The notes beneath the pieces are model-generated. The model searched no databases and had not been told where the DNA came from. It saw only the letters and a list, made by a program, of their open reading frames with translations. DNA of 64,000 nucleotides. Source: an uncultured Bacteroidales bacterium (GTDB lineage Bacteria; Bacteroidota; Bacteroidia; Bacteroidales; Paludibacteraceae). Position numbers and translations under genes: made by a program. The stretch is taken from positions 235,576 through 299,575 of the forward strand of contig CAKULK010000002.1 in NCBI GenBank assembly GCA_934667275.1. The letters are read 5' to 3'. Shown here in pieces: positions 41,614-51,316 of this stretch. Every line of letters begins with the position of its first letter. Positions within the stretch are counted from its first letter, which is position 1.

Positions 41614-44600
41614 ATGCAAAACAAAGGATTAGTTATCACGTTGGCGGTCTGCCTTGCGTTGGCAAGTGCATTCTACCTCTCGTTCTCGTTCGTGACGATG
41701 CATTACGACAAGAAGGCGGTAGAATACGGTCAGGGTGATGATGCAAAAGAGTTCTTTTACAAGGACTCGATTGCCAGCCAAAAGGTGTGGTTCGGCTACA
41801 CATTGAAAGAGTGCCGTGAGAAAGAAATCAACCTGGGTCTTGACTTGAAGGGTGGTATGAACGTGACGATGGAGGTGTCGGTGCCCGATATTCTCCGTGC
41901 GCTGAGCGGCTACAACACCTCGGAAACATTCACCAAGGCCATCGCAATGGCGCAAGAGAAGCAGAAGAAGTCGGGTACAGACTTCGTGACGCTGTTCTTT
42001 GAGTCGTTCTATGAGATTGACCCCAATGCGCAGTTGGCATCGGTGTTCTCGACTTTCGAGTTGAAAGACAAGGTGACGCTGAACTCTACCAATAGCGAGG
42101 TTGAGAAGGTGATTCGTGAGGAAGTGGACGGTGCTATTGATAACTCGTTCCGCGTGTTGCGTACCCGTATCGACCGTTTCGGCGTGGTACAACCCAATAT
42201 CCAGAAACTGAGCCAGACCGGGCGTATCCTGATTGAGTTGCCGGGTATCAAGGATCCCGAGCGCGTGCGTAAGTTGCTGCAGGGTTCCGCCAACTTGGAA
42301 TTCTGGGAGACCTATGACTTGGTGGAGATAATGCCCCAGTTGATGCAAATCAACAGCGAGTTTGCCAAAATCAACGCCAGCAACGAGGCTGCACAGGCCG
42401 ACACGGAGGCCGCTCCTGCAGAGGAGGTGAAAGAGGAACAATCGGACGACTTGGCATCGCTGGTGGACAACCTCGGCTCGGACAGTGTGGCTCAGGCAGA
42501 GGCTGACCAAGAGGCTGCTTCGGAGCAATATAAGAAACAAAACCCGCTGTTTGCCGTGCTGAATCCGTCGGTGAACCAGTCGGGACAAGCGTACCGTGGT
42601 CCGGTGGTGGGTACGGTACACTATACCGATACCGCCAAGGTGATGTCGATTCTCAATTCTTCGATTGCCAAGTCGATTCTGCCGCGCGAACTGCGTCTGC
42701 GCTGGACGGTGAAAGCAATTGATGATGCCGAGACCTATTATCAGTTGGTGGCATTGAAGGCTCAGACCAACGGCCGTCCGTCGCTGGAAGGTGATGTTAT
42801 CACCGATGCCCGTGCCGACTTCGGTCAGACTTCGGCTTATGCCAATGTGTCGATGTCGATGAATGCAGAAGGAGCCCGCGATTGGCAGCGTATCACACGC
42901 GACAATATAGGCAAATCCATCGCCATTGTGCTGGACGGCTATGTATATAGTTTCCCGACGGTGCAGAACGAGATTGCCGGCGGCAACTCGCAGATTACGG
43001 GTAATTTCACGGTGGAAGAGGCAAAGGACTTGGCAAACACTTTGAAGTCCGGTAAGATGCCCGCGCCCGCGCGTATTATCCAAGAGGATGTGGTTGGTCC
43101 GTCGTTGGGTCGTGAGGCTATTCAGAACGGTATGTGGAGTTTCGTGCTCGGCTTTATCCTGATTCTGCTCTACATGATTTTCTACTACGGCGTTATCCCC
43201 GGTTTGATTGCCGATTTTGCGCTGTTGTGCAACGTATTCCTGCTGGTAGGTATTTTGGCATCGTTCTCGGCGGTATTGACCTTGCCTGGTATTGCCGGTA
43301 TCGTGTTGACCATGGGTATGGCAGTGGATGCTAACGTGCTGATTTATGAGCGTATCCGTGAGGAATTGCGTGCTGGCAAGAATCTCCGCAAGGCTATTCA
43401 AGACGGTTTCCAAGGTGCTATATCTGCCATCATCGATTCGAATGTCACCTCGTTCCTGACGGGTGCTATTCTGGCAATTTTCGGTACCGGTCCTATCAAA
43501 GGCTTTGCCGTTACCTATATGATTGGTATTATCTCTTCGTTCCTCACCGCCGTGTTTATCACACGCCTCTTGCTCGAGGTTTACGCGAAGAAAGACGATG
43601 CCAAGCCATTGACTTTCACCACCAAACTGATGCAGAATTTCTTGCAGAACACCAAGGCAAACTTTATCGGTGCGCGCAGGGTGACCTACATCGTTTCGGG
43701 TGTTTTGGTAATTGTCGGCATTTTGGGTATTAACCCGCACATCTTCGGCAAACTGAACTTGGGTATTGACTTCTCCGGTGGCCGCAACTATATTGTCCGT
43801 TTCGAACAGCCTGTTAATACCCAGGATGTTAATGCAAGCCTTGACAAGGTGTTCATGGAGGCTAAGGCTCAGATGAACGATGACGAGACGTTCTCATTGA
43901 ACGTGATCACTATCGGTGAGGCAAACCAAGTGCGTGTTTCCACTAACTATCGCATCGCTGACAACTCTGACGAGGTTGACAACCAGATAGAGGCTTTGCT
44001 CTACGAGGGCTGCAAGCCGTTCCTGGCAGACAACATCACGCTGGATGAGTTTAAGTCCACGGAGATTAATCCCGAGATTGGTATCATGCAATCGCAGAAA
44101 GTAGGTCCTGCTGTGGCAGATGACATCACCAAAGCCGCATTCTGGTCGGTATTGGCTGCGTTGTTGGGTATCTTCCTCTACATCTTGCTGCGCTTCCGCA
44201 ACTTCTCGTTCTCTATTGCTGCTCTTGCCGGTTTGGCACATGATACCATCATTATCTTGGGTCTGTATGCAATTCTTTGGAAGATTATGCCGTTCTCCAT
44301 GGAGATTGACCAATCGTTTATCGCTGCTATTCTGACCGTTATCGGTTATTCTATCAACGATACCGTGGTTGTGTTTGACCGTGTGCGCGAGTACAACAAA
44401 CTCTATCCGAAGCGCGAACGCAAACAGAATATGAACGATGCGTTGAACCACACGTTGAGCCGTACGTTCTCGACCTCTATGTCCACGCTTGTGGTATTGC
44501 TGGCAATTTTCTGTTTCGGCGGTGAGACTATCCGCGGTTTCGTATTCGCCCTGTTGATGGGTGTTATCGTGGGTACCTATTCCACCTTGTGCGTGGCTAC

Positions 44601-44670
44601 TCCGTTGGCATACGATATCCAGGAGGCTGAGCAACGCCGTCGTGAGCGCAAAGAGTTGAAGAATAAATAA
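41614..44670 (+). CDS. secDF: Protein translocase SecDF fusion
   Basis: A 1018-residue fusion of SecD and SecF that uses proton motive force to help Sec export. It has one N-terminal helix, the SecD D1 motif LGLDLKGGMNV, a periplasmic P1 domain, six helices (about 500-640), then a seventh helix leading to the SecF part with LGIDFSGGRN and six more helices. An acidic low-complexity insert (residues about 255-308, rich in Ala, Glu and Asp) sits inside P1. SecDF fusions are standard in Bacteroidota. It has its own promoter and a lipoprotein gene 20 bp downstream. Confidence 0.95.
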   Translation: MQNKGLVITLAVCLALASAFYLSFSFVTMHYDKKAVEYGQGDDAKEFFYKDSIASQKVWFGYTLKECREKEINLGLDLKGGMNVTMEVSVPDILRALSGYNTSETFTKAIAMAQEKQKKSGTDFVTLFFESFYEIDPNAQLASVFSTFELKDKVTLNSTNSEVEKVIREEVDGAIDNSFRVLRTRIDRFGVVQPNIQKLSQTGRILIELPGIKDPERVRKLLQGSANLEFWETYDLVEIMPQLMQINSEFAKINASNEAAQADTEAAPAEEVKEEQSDDLASLVDNLGSDSVAQAEADQEAASEQYKKQNPLFAVLNPSVNQSGQAYRGPVVGTVHYTDTAKVMSILNSSIAKSILPRELRLRWTVKAIDDAETYYQLVALKAQTNGRPSLEGDVITDARADFGQTSAYANVSMSMNAEGARDWQRITRDNIGKSIAIVLDGYVYSFPTVQNEIAGGNSQITGNFTVEEAKDLANTLKSGKMPAPARIIQEDVVGPSLGREAIQNGMWSFVLGFILILLYMIFYYGVIPGLIADFALLCNVFLLVGILASFSAVLTLPGIAGIVLTMGMAVDANVLIYERIREELRAGKNLRKAIQDGFQGAISAIIDSNVTSFLTGAILAIFGTGPIKGFAVTYMIGIISSFLTAVFITRLLLEVYAKKDDAKPLTFTTKLMQNFLQNTKANFIGARRVTYIVSGVLVIVGILGINPHIFGKLNLGIDFSGGRNYIVRFEQPVNTQDVNASLDKVFMEAKAQMNDDETFSLNVITIGEANQVRVSTNYRIADNSDEVDNQIEALLYEGCKPFLADNITLDEFKSTEINPEIGIMQSQKVGPAVADDITKAAFWSVLAALLGIFLYILLRFRNFSFSIAALAGLAHDTIIILGLYAILWKIMPFSMEIDQSFIAAILTVIGYSINDTVVVFDRVREYNKLYPKRERKQNMNDALNHTLSRTFSTSMSTLVVLLAIFCFGGETIRGFVFALLMGVIVGTYSTLCVATPLAYDIQEAEQRRRERKELKNK

Positions 44671-44690
44671 CCACAATAAATTTTTTATCA

Positions 44691-45857
44691 ATGAAAAAAA
44701 CAATGAATTTGGCAGCAGTTGCCCTAATGGCAATGGCTGTATGTGTGACCTCTTGTACCAAAGAGGACGTGGTGGCAACAACTATCTCCACCCCTAAAGA
44801 GGTAAAGATGTATGTGGATTCGACCTTGCAGATGACTGCAACGGTGGAGCCTGCAGATGCTAAAATCACTTGGGAAAGCGAGGACATGAACACCGCTATG
44901 GTGGATGCCAATGGCTTGGTGACCGCTATTTCGGAAGGTGAGTGCAAGATTTATGCCGTATCCGGTTCTTTGCGTGCTGCCACTCATCTCACAGTTTACA
45001 AGAACCCTGTTACATTGGAACTGGAGATTGCCGGTACCGTTCAAAAGAAATGTACGGTTAATGTAAAGCCTTCTTATGAAGAGGGGTATTATTATTGCGG
45101 TTATGCTGAAGCAAAGAATGTAAAGGGCGTAAGTGATGCAGAACTCACAAAGAACGTGCTTGCCAATATAGATGCAGCCATAAAGCAATATGTTTCTGCA
45201 GGTTACTCTGTGTCGTTGAAGGATTTCCTCCAACAAGGTACCAAGGGGTTGATTGCCAGCGGTTTAACGGCTAATACCGACTACGTGATGTTCGCTTTCG
45301 GTGTGGATGTTGAGAACGTGACAGCAAGTCCGTATGTAACACGTGCTGATTTCCACACAGCGGCTGTGGTTCCGTCGAATATGACCTTCAATATCCGATG
45401 CGACTCGGTTGCTACTTCTACCAGTGCCGCAGGCAAGGTGACCATCAAATCGTGGTTCACAGCCAATCCTTCTTCCGAGACAGAGACCTATCTGTTGGTG
45501 GGCGGTAAGAAAGAAAGCGTTGAAAAATACGGTACAGCAATGGATTACCTCGTCTATATGGAGCAATACTATGACAAGCAGTATTCTTCCAGAGGTGGTG
45601 TAGATGCGGCTCTTCGCAAGGGCAACAATCCTGTTTATCTGTCTCCGACTGCAGATGGCGACGAGTTTATCATTGCAGTTGCCGGCTATGATGGCGGTTT
45701 TACGACCAAGGCTTTCTCAATGACATACAAGTACGAGGCTTCCACTACTGCCGGTAAACCTGCCCGTCTTGTGCCGGTAAGCGACCCTGCAGAGGCTGCG
45801 TTTGCGTTGGAAGAAGAGATGATGCCGATGGTTTATCTGCCAGGTATGTGCTACTAA
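44691..45857 (+). CDS. Lipoprotein with bacterial Ig-like (BIG2) domain
   Basis: 388 residues. The signal MKKTMNLAAVALMAMAVCVTSC has a lipobox ending at Cys22. Residues about 30-100 fit a BIG2 Ig-like fold (TPKEVKMYVDSTLQMTATVE then GLVTAISEGECKIYA). The remaining part is beta-rich, possibly fibronectin-like (SGLTANTDYVMFAFGVD). It is probably surface-exposed or outer-membrane anchored; no enzymatic motif is seen. It follows secDF by 20 bp and ends at a strong terminator. Confidence 0.8.
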   Translation: MKKTMNLAAVALMAMAVCVTSCTKEDVVATTISTPKEVKMYVDSTLQMTATVEPADAKITWESEDMNTAMVDANGLVTAISEGECKIYAVSGSLRAATHLTVYKNPVTLELEIAGTVQKKCTVNVKPSYEEGYYYCGYAEAKNVKGVSDAELTKNVLANIDAAIKQYVSAGYSVSLKDFLQQGTKGLIASGLTANTDYVMFAFGVDVENVTASPYVTRADFHTAAVVPSNMTFNIRCDSVATSTSAAGKVTIKSWFTANPSSETETYLLVGGKKESVEKYGTAMDYLVYMEQYYDKQYSSRGGVDAALRKGNNPVYLSPTADGDEFIIAVAGYDGGFTTKAFSMTYKYEASTTAGKPARLVPVSDPAEAAFALEEEMMPMVYLPGMCY

Positions 45858-45905
45858 TCACAGGTACCAGAGTCGCTATATAGTGATTCCTGTGTCTGTA
45901 GAAAT

Positions 45906-45935
45906 AAGGATTGTCGAAGTATTTCGGCAATCCTT
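45906..45935 (+). terminator. Terminator after the BIG2 lipoprotein gene
   Basis: AAGGATTGTCGAA (45906-45918) pairs with TTCGGCAATCCTT (45923-45935) over 13 bp with one G-U pair, followed by TTTATTTG. Confidence 0.85.
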
Positions 45936-45986
45936 TTTATTTGCACGAGAGTGGAGTGCAACATTTTTGAGGAAAAATGTTTTATA

Positions 45987-46018
45987 CTTGCATAAGTGGA
46001 TAAAAAGATGTATCTTTG
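45987..46018 (+). promoter_or_regulatory. Promoter for clpP-clpX
   Basis: CTTG 45987-45990 and TATCTTTG 46011-46018 have a 20-bp spacer. The leader is about 60 nt. Confidence 0.75.
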
Positions 46019-46082
46019 CAAATTGGAGTGGTCACATATCTCCGATTAAAATAAATCTTGTAAAATAAAGACTCGAACGATA

Positions 46083-46745
46083 ATGATGAATGATTTTCTT
46101 AAGTTTGCTACGGCGAATGGGCTCAATTCGATGCATGTGGAGAAGACTATGCAAGCGTCTGCCAACTATATCAGTCCCTCTATTTTGGAGGAACGCCAAC
46201 TGAATGTCACCCAGATGGACGTGTTTTCGCGTTTGATGATGGACCGTATCATTTTTCTTGGTACCGAAGTCAACGACTACACCGCCAATGTCATTCAAGC
46301 GCAGTTGCTCTATTTGGATTCGGTGGATTCGGACAAGGATATACATATTTATTTGAATACTCCGGGTGGCTCGGTATATGCGGGTTTAGGCATCTACGAC
46401 ACCATGCAGTTTGTCCGCTCGCGTGTGGCTACCATCTGCACAGGCATGGCGGCTTCGATGGGGGCGGTGTTGCTGGTTGCTGGCGAGAAAGGTATGCGTG
46501 CAGCACTGCCACACAGCCGCGTGATGATTCACCAACCGATGGGAGGTATTCAAGGACAGGCTTCGGATATTGAGATTACTGCCAAGGAAATTCTTAAACT
46601 GAAGGATGAACTTTATCAGATTATCTCCGACCATTCGGGACAGACGATGAAGAAGATTCGTCAGGACGCCGACCGTGATTACTGGATGACGGCTGCGGAA
46701 GCACTTGCATACGGAATGATTGACAAGGTGTACGAAAAGAAATAG
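46083..46745 (+). CDS. clpP: ATP-dependent Clp protease proteolytic subunit
   Basis: 220 residues forming the tetradecameric serine protease chamber that degrades substrates unfolded by ClpX. Ser125 (GMAASMGA) and His150 (HSRVMIHQP) of the triad are visible, with [13 protein letters not shown] before them. Two adjacent ATG codons (46083 and 46086) are both possible. clpX follows after 3 bp, so the two are one operon. Confidence 0.96.
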   Translation: MMNDFLKFATANGLNSMHVEKTMQASANYISPSILEERQLNVTQMDVFSRLMMDRIIFLGTEVNDYTANVIQAQLLYLDSVDSDKDIHIYLNTPGGSVYAGLGIYDTMQFVRSRVATICTGMAASMGAVLLVAGEKGMRAALPHSRVMIHQPMGGIQGQASDIEITAKEILKLKDELYQIISDHSGQTMKKIRQDADRDYWMTAAEALAYGMIDKVYEKK

Positions 46746-46748
46746 AAC

Positions 46749-47993
46749 ATGGCGACCAAAAAGAAAGAAATCTGCTCGTTCTGCGGACGCCCGATGCAGC
46801 AGATGTTCCGCGGGAATGATGGAACATTCATCTGCCAAGAGTGCATTGAGGCGGGACACCAGATGATTCTGCAGATGAACCAGTATCAGACGCAACACCC
46901 TGAGGTGGAGGGGCTGGATTTGCAACATCTTCCGAAACCTACCGAAATCAAGGCTTTTCTCGACCAATATGTCATTGGTCAGGACGAAGCAAAGCGTTAC
47001 CTCTCCGTGGCGGTGTACAACCACTACAAGCGTATCCTCCAACCGCGTGAGGAGAACGGTGTGGAGATAGAGAAATCCAACATTATCATGGTGGGTTCTA
47101 CGGGCACGGGTAAAACATTGTTGGCACGTACGATAGCCAAGTTGTTGGCGGTGCCTTTCACGATTGTGGACGCTACGGTGCTTACTGAGGCCGGTTATGT
47201 GGGGGAGGATGTGGAGAGCCTTCTCACGCGCCTGCTGCAAGAGGCGGATTATGATGTGCAGAAGGCGGAAAAAGGTATAGTCTTCATTGATGAAATAGAC
47301 AAGATTGCCCGCAAGTCGGATAATCCCTCCATCACACGCGATGTGTCGGGCGAAGGTGTGCAACAGGGGTTGCTGAAGTTGTTGGAAGGCTCGGTGGTGA
47401 ATGTGCCCCCCCAAGGAGGACGCAAGCATCCGGAGCAGGAGTTCATTCATGTTAATACGCATAATATCCTGTTTATATGCGGTGGCGCCTTCGACGGTAT
47501 TGAGCGAAAGATTGCGCAACGACTTAATACGCAGGTGGTTGGCTTTGATGCGGCACAGAAGACCAAACAAGTGGATAAGAGTGACCTTTTGCAATATATT
47601 GCACCGCAAGACCTCAAGTCGTTTGGTTTGATTCCAGAAATAATAGGGCGTCTGCCTATCTTGACTTATCTTAAACCTTTGGATCGCGATGCGTTGCGCA
47701 ATATCCTTACCGAACCCAAGAACGCTATCGTAAAGCAGTACCAAAAATTGCTGTCGATGGATGGTGTGACGCTCACTTTCGACCGCGAGGCGTTGGATTA
47801 TATTGTGGATAAGGCCATTGAATACAAACTCGGAGCACGTGGTTTGCGTTCACTTACCGAGACTATCATGATGGATGTGATGTACGAGGTGCCGAGCGAC
47901 AAAGAGTGCACGGAGTTCTGTGTCACTCGTGCGTTGGCGGAAGAGAAACTTTCGCGAATCAACCCGCTCACCCTTCAGGCTTCGCAAGGGTAG
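46749..47993 (+). CDS. clpX: ATP-dependent Clp protease ATP-binding subunit ClpX
   Basis: 414-residue AAA+ unfoldase. The N-terminal C4 zinc-binding domain is CSFCGRP and CQEC. Walker A is GSTGTGKT, Walker B is [10 protein letters not shown]. The IGF-type ClpP-binding loop region is present as [10 protein letters not shown] context only (the loop tripeptide was not identified with certainty). The C-terminal sensor-2 region is KLGARGLRS. It is co-transcribed with clpP and converges on aroB with only 10 bp between stops. Confidence 0.96.
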   Translation: MATKKKEICSFCGRPMQQMFRGNDGTFICQECIEAGHQMILQMNQYQTQHPEVEGLDLQHLPKPTEIKAFLDQYVIGQDEAKRYLSVAVYNHYKRILQPREENGVEIEKSNIIMVGSTGTGKTLLARTIAKLLAVPFTIVDATVLTEAGYVGEDVESLLTRLLQEADYDVQKAEKGIVFIDEIDKIARKSDNPSITRDVSGEGVQQGLLKLLEGSVVNVPPQGGRKHPEQEFIHVNTHNILFICGGAFDGIERKIAQRLNTQVVGFDAAQKTKQVDKSDLLQYIAPQDLKSFGLIPEIIGRLPILTYLKPLDRDALRNILTEPKNAIVKQYQKLLSMDGVTLTFDREALDYIVDKAIEYKLGARGLRSLTETIMMDVMYEVPSDKECTEFCVTRALAEEKLSRINPLTLQASQG

Positions 47994-48003
47994 GCAGTAG
48001 TTG

Positions 48004-49044
48004 CTATAGGCTGAAGAGATAGTCAAGTGCTTCACGAATTTCAGTGTCGGTTGGCGTCTGATTGATGACGGGTTTGCCGATGTCGCGGAGCAGTGTGAAA
48101 TTGACGAACACCTTGTCGGAAGACAGGGTGTTTTTTTTATCTTGGCGCATGAGGTCAAGCAATGCGTCCTGTTGTGTACAGTTGCAGGCGGGGCGACCAT
48201 AGTATTCCAACATGATTTGCTGAAGTTGCTGCAAGGGTTGGCGTGGAAAACCGAGACGCACCACACTGAGATAGAGTGCCGCTATCATTCCCCACAACAC
48301 ACAATAGCCGTGGTGTACGGGGCGATGTTGCTGTGCATAGGTGGCTTCGATGGCATGTCCTGCGGTGTGTCCGAAATTCAATGCGCGGCGCACACCGTGT
48401 TCGTACGGGTCGATGTCCACAATGTGTTGTTTGATATGGAGACTTGCTTCCAATAGTGGCGTGAGTGATTGAATATCGCGTGTATGAAGATTGTATCGGA
48501 GCAGACGATCCCATTCGTCGTGGTTTGTAATCAGTGCGTGTTTCAACATCTCGGCATAGCCGCTAATCCATTCTACGGTAGGTAAAAAGGTGAGAAATGG
48601 CGGGTAGATGAGTGTTTGCAACGGCTGCGAGAAAGTGCCGATAATGTTCTTTAATCCATGGTAGTTGAATCCGGTCTTTCCGCCAGTGGAGGCGTCCACC
48701 ATGGCGAGGAGAGTGGTAGGCATGTTGATGAAACGGATGCCGCGTTTGTAGGTAGCAGCGGCGAAACCGCCCATGTCTGTCACCACTCCACCGCCGAGAT
48801 TGATAAGAATCGCGTCACGGGTGGCTTGGTGTGCCAACAGAAAATCCCATATATCTTCAATACTTTGCAGGGACTTTGCCTTTTCACTTGTATGGAGAAC
48901 CAATGTTGGTGCATTGGGTAGCAGTATGTTGAGCGACGGTAAACAGGTTGCTCCTGCACCAGCATCGGTGAGCAAAAAAATCTGCTCTGCCCGGACTTGC
49001 GAAAGCAATGATGAGAGTGTACTATTTAGGTCTGAAATCAACAT
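48004..49044 (-). CDS. aroB: 3-dehydroquinate synthase
   Basis: A 346-residue NAD- and metal-dependent enzyme of the shikimate pathway. Motifs include NLGGGVVTDMGGFAAATYKRG, PTTLLAMVDASTGGKTG and the metal-ligand region LNFGHTAGHAIEA. It is full length and monocistronic, with its -7 element at 49064-49071 facing the thioredoxin-like gene's promoter. No other aromatic-pathway gene is nearby. Confidence 0.95.
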   Translation of the reverse strand: MLISDLNSTLSSLLSQVRAEQIFLLTDAGAGATCLPSLNILLPNAPTLVLHTSEKAKSLQSIEDIWDFLLAHQATRDAILINLGGGVVTDMGGFAAATYKRGIRFINMPTTLLAMVDASTGGKTGFNYHGLKNIIGTFSQPLQTLIYPPFLTFLPTVEWISGYAEMLKHALITNHDEWDRLLRYNLHTRDIQSLTPLLEASLHIKQHIVDIDPYEHGVRRALNFGHTAGHAIEATYAQQHRPVHHGYCVLWGMIAALYLSVVRLGFPRQPLQQLQQIMLEYYGRPACNCTQQDALLDLMRQDKKNTLSSDKVFVNFTLLRDIGKPVINQTPTDTEIREALDYLFSL

Positions 49045-49059
49045 ACCAGCTTGGAAAAG

Positions 49060-49091
49060 TTTGCAAAGTTACAAAAAAAATCGTAACTTTG
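49060..49091 (+). promoter_or_regulatory. Promoter for thioredoxin-like gene, overlapping the aroB promoter
   Basis: TTTG 49060-49063 and TAACTTTG 49084-49091 have a 20-bp spacer. On the other strand TAACTTTG occurs at 49064-49071 for aroB, so the region is the inverted repeat GCAAAGTTAC / GTAACTTTGC (49063-49072 and 49083-49092). No -33 match was found for the aroB side. Confidence 0.7.
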
Positions 49092-49111
49092 CGCCCTAAA
49101 CTATGATTTTT

Positions 49112-49537
49112 ATGCTTAAACGAATTGTTTTTGTTGCCGTAGTGGCAGTGATGTCGTTCGCCGCTCAAGCGGAGGGGCTAATCTATTTGTCCACAGCCGA
49201 CTTCAAAAAGAAAGTGTGCTACTACGATTTGCAGGAGCAACCCGTATGGAAATACCTGGGTGACAAACCTTGTATTATTGATTTCTCTACCTCGTGGTGT
49301 GGTTGGTGCAAGCGCTTGCACCCGATATTGGAACAGGTGGCGGAAGACTACAAGGGGCAGATTGTGGTGTACACGGTGGATGCTGAGAAAGAACGCGAAG
49401 TGGCAGCACTATTTGGCGTACGCAGTTATCCAACGGTGATATTGTGTCCGATGGATGGGGCACCGAGTATAGTGAGCGGCTACCATGAGTGTGACTATTG
49501 GGATGAGGCTGTCAGACAAGTATTGTTGAAAAAGTAG
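49112..49537 (+). CDS. Secreted thioredoxin-fold protein
   Basis: 141 residues. The signal peptide MLKRIVFVAVVAVMSFAAQA is followed by a thioredoxin domain with active site WCGWC (Cys63, Cys66) and the cis-Pro segment VRSYPTVIL. It is probably a periplasmic disulfide reductase or oxidase. ATG 49112 gives the better signal n-region; ATG 49103 is also in frame and lies close to the promoter. It is the first gene of a run that includes gldD. Confidence 0.88.
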   Translation: MLKRIVFVAVVAVMSFAAQAEGLIYLSTADFKKKVCYYDLQEQPVWKYLGDKPCIIDFSTSWCGWCKRLHPILEQVAEDYKGQIVVYTVDAEKEREVAALFGVRSYPTVILCPMDGAPSIVSGYHECDYWDEAVRQVLLKK

Positions 49538-49546
49538 CGGATGTGA

Positions 49547-50143
49547 ATGGAAAAGGCTGCTGTTCTTTGGGTTAGACGAGTGTTTCCATTGTTGCTTGTG
49601 TGTGTGATAGTGCAGGGATGCGGCAGGCATAGTGTGCCGAAACCTTATGGTTATTTTCGTATAGCCATTCCCGATACAGCGTATGTGCAGTATGCCCCCG
49701 AAAGTTATCCGTATGCGTTTGCATTGTCTGCCAATGCGGTGGTGCGTCCGCATGTGCATGAAGGCGAACATTATTGGATAGATGTGGTATATCCTGAGTT
49801 GAACGCTACTATCCATTGCAGTTACAAACCTGTACATGGAAACCTTCGTACGCTTTCGCGTGATGCGCAAGAATTCCTTTACAAACATGCCACGGTGGCA
49901 TCGGCTATCCCTGAGCAGGGATTCGACAATCCTGATGCTCAAGTGTGGGGCGTTTACTACGAGTTGTTGGGTAACACGGCATCGCCGATACAATTCTATG
50001 TCACCGACTCCACACACCATTTCTTTCGTGGATCTGTATATTGCAATGCTGTTCCGAACCAGGATTCATTGGCACCTGTATACGACTATGTGCGTGAGGA
50101 CGTGAGGCGGATGATGGAGACTTTTCATTGGCAAGATAAATAG
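49547..50143 (+). CDS. gldD: Gliding motility lipoprotein GldD family
   Basis: 198 residues with a lipoprotein signal ending LLVCVIVQGC (Cys25). The motif PKPYGYFRIAIPDTAY just after the lipidated Cys is the GldD hallmark, followed by HYWIDVVYPELNATIHCSY. Gld proteins support gliding and type IX secretion in flavobacteria. GldD homologues also occur in non-gliding Bacteroidales, so gliding need not be implied. It sits 9 bp after the thioredoxin-like gene, which would fit folding of an envelope protein. Confidence 0.85.
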   Translation: MEKAAVLWVRRVFPLLLVCVIVQGCGRHSVPKPYGYFRIAIPDTAYVQYAPESYPYAFALSANAVVRPHVHEGEHYWIDVVYPELNATIHCSYKPVHGNLRTLSRDAQEFLYKHATVASAIPEQGFDNPDAQVWGVYYELLGNTASPIQFYVTDSTHHFFRGSVYCNAVPNQDSLAPVYDYVREDVRRMMETFHWQDK

Positions 50144-50151
50144 CGGTGGTA

Positions 50152-50880
50152 ATGTCTGTGCTGCAATATATACAGGAGAACCGTCATGTGCACAAACCGC
50201 TATTGGCGGTGTTGCTTGACCCTGATAAGGCGGAGGCTTGCGAGGCTGTGTTCCCATATTTGCATTCTGCTGACATGGTGCTTGTCGGAGGTAGTACTGC
50301 CACCGAGAGCGAACGGTTGGTAACGCGATTAAAGGGGCTGATAGAGAAACCTGTAGTGCTGTTTCCCGGTAATGCTGAGCAATTTGCACCTAATGCCGAT
50401 GCGCTGCTTTTCTTGTCAATGCTCACTGCGCGGACGGCAGATGTGTTGATAGAGCCACATATTGCAGTGGCGTGCAGGGTGAAACAATCGGGGATAGAAA
50501 CTATTCCGATGGGGTATATATTGTTGGATGGCGGTCGTAGCAGTAGTGTGCAACGTACTACGCATAGTGTGCCGATTGCTCAAGAGGATGTGGATGAGGT
50601 GGTCCGTACGGCAGTAGCAGCAGAATTATTAGGCAAGCGACTGCTGTATTTGGAGGCTGGTAGTGGGGCATTGAAACCAGTATGTCCGTCAGTAATCAGT
50701 GCTGTAGAGGCGGCAACGGATACGCCTTTGTTAGTCGGCGGTGGTATTCGTACTCTCCGACAGATGACGGAGGCCTATATAGCGGGAGCGGATATAGTGG
50801 TGATAGGTAATCATTTTGAGCGGCATCCTGAGCAATTATCTATGTTCGTAGAGGCAAAAAACGCGTATGCAAACCATTGA
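50152..50880 (+). CDS. Geranylgeranylglyceryl phosphate synthase family protein (PcrB-like)
   Basis: 242 residues with a TIM-barrel fold. The motif HKPLLAVLLDPDK near the N-terminus, LVGGSTATES, FPGNAEQ, GYILLDGG, YLEAGSGA and LLVGGGIRT are typical of the family, which attaches a prenyl chain to sn-glycerol-1-phosphate. In archaea this makes membrane lipids; bacterial members make minor polyprenylglycerols. ATG 50152 was preferred over GTG 50146. Its 3' end overlaps tadA by 14 bp. Confidence 0.87.
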   Translation: MSVLQYIQENRHVHKPLLAVLLDPDKAEACEAVFPYLHSADMVLVGGSTATESERLVTRLKGLIEKPVVLFPGNAEQFAPNADALLFLSMLTARTADVLIEPHIAVACRVKQSGIETIPMGYILLDGGRSSSVQRTTHSVPIAQEDVDEVVRTAVAAELLGKRLLYLEAGSGALKPVCPSVISAVEAATDTPLLVGGGIRTLRQMTEAYIAGADIVVIGNHFERHPEQLSMFVEAKNAYANH

Positions 50881-51316
50881 GAATGAAGATGTTCGCTTTA
50901 TGCAAATGGCACTTGTTGAAGCCCGACAGGCTGCCTCTGCAGGTGAGGTACCTGTAGGCTGTGTAGTGGTGGCTGAAGGACGACTCGTCGGACGTGGACA
51001 TAATCTGACTGAGACCTTGCAGGATGTTACTGCGCATGCCGAGATACAGGCTATCACGGCTGCCGCTGGAAGTCTCGGGGGAAAATATCTGTCTCAATGC
51101 ACGTTGTATGTAACCGTAGAGCCTTGTGTGATGTGTGCAGGGGCTATAGGGTGGGCACAGATCACGCGGGTGGTATATGGAACCGCCGACCCCAAACGAG
51201 GTTTTTCGGTCTATGCTCCCAAGGCGTTGCACCCCAAGTGTTCGGTGACGGCGGGGGTGTTGGAGGACGAATGCCGTGAACTGATGCAAAACTTTTTTCA
51301 GCATAAAAGGGTATGA
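50867..51316 (+). CDS. tadA: tRNA-specific adenosine deaminase
   Basis: 149 residues. It makes inosine at tRNA-Arg position 34. The zinc-deaminase motif HAEI (His57, Glu59) and PCVMCAGA (Cys87, Cys90) are present, with ARQAASAGEVPVGCVVV at the N-terminus. Length fits TadA; a related guanine deaminase is less likely. It overlaps the preceding gene by 14 bp and the next by ATGA. Confidence 0.9.
   Translation: MQTIENEDVRFMQMALVEARQAASAGEVPVGCVVVAEGRLVGRGHNLTETLQDVTAHAEIQAITAAAGSLGGKYLSQCTLYVTVEPCVMCAGAIGWAQITRVVYGTADPKRGFSVYAPKALHPKCSVTAGVLEDECRELMQNFFQHKRV

Noticed and set aside
41629..43740. A 703-codon open frame antisense to secDF, and similar long antisense frames opposite dnaN (8025-9257), bamA and radA
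   Set aside because: They mirror strongly conserved coding genes, have biased composition expected of the reverse strand (many His, Arg, Gln, Leu), no promoter, and no recognisable motif.
50152..50880. Recent transfer of the GGGP-synthase gene from archaea
   Set aside because: It is embedded by overlap in a conserved-looking operon and its base composition matches the neighbours; related genes are known in Bacteroidota.
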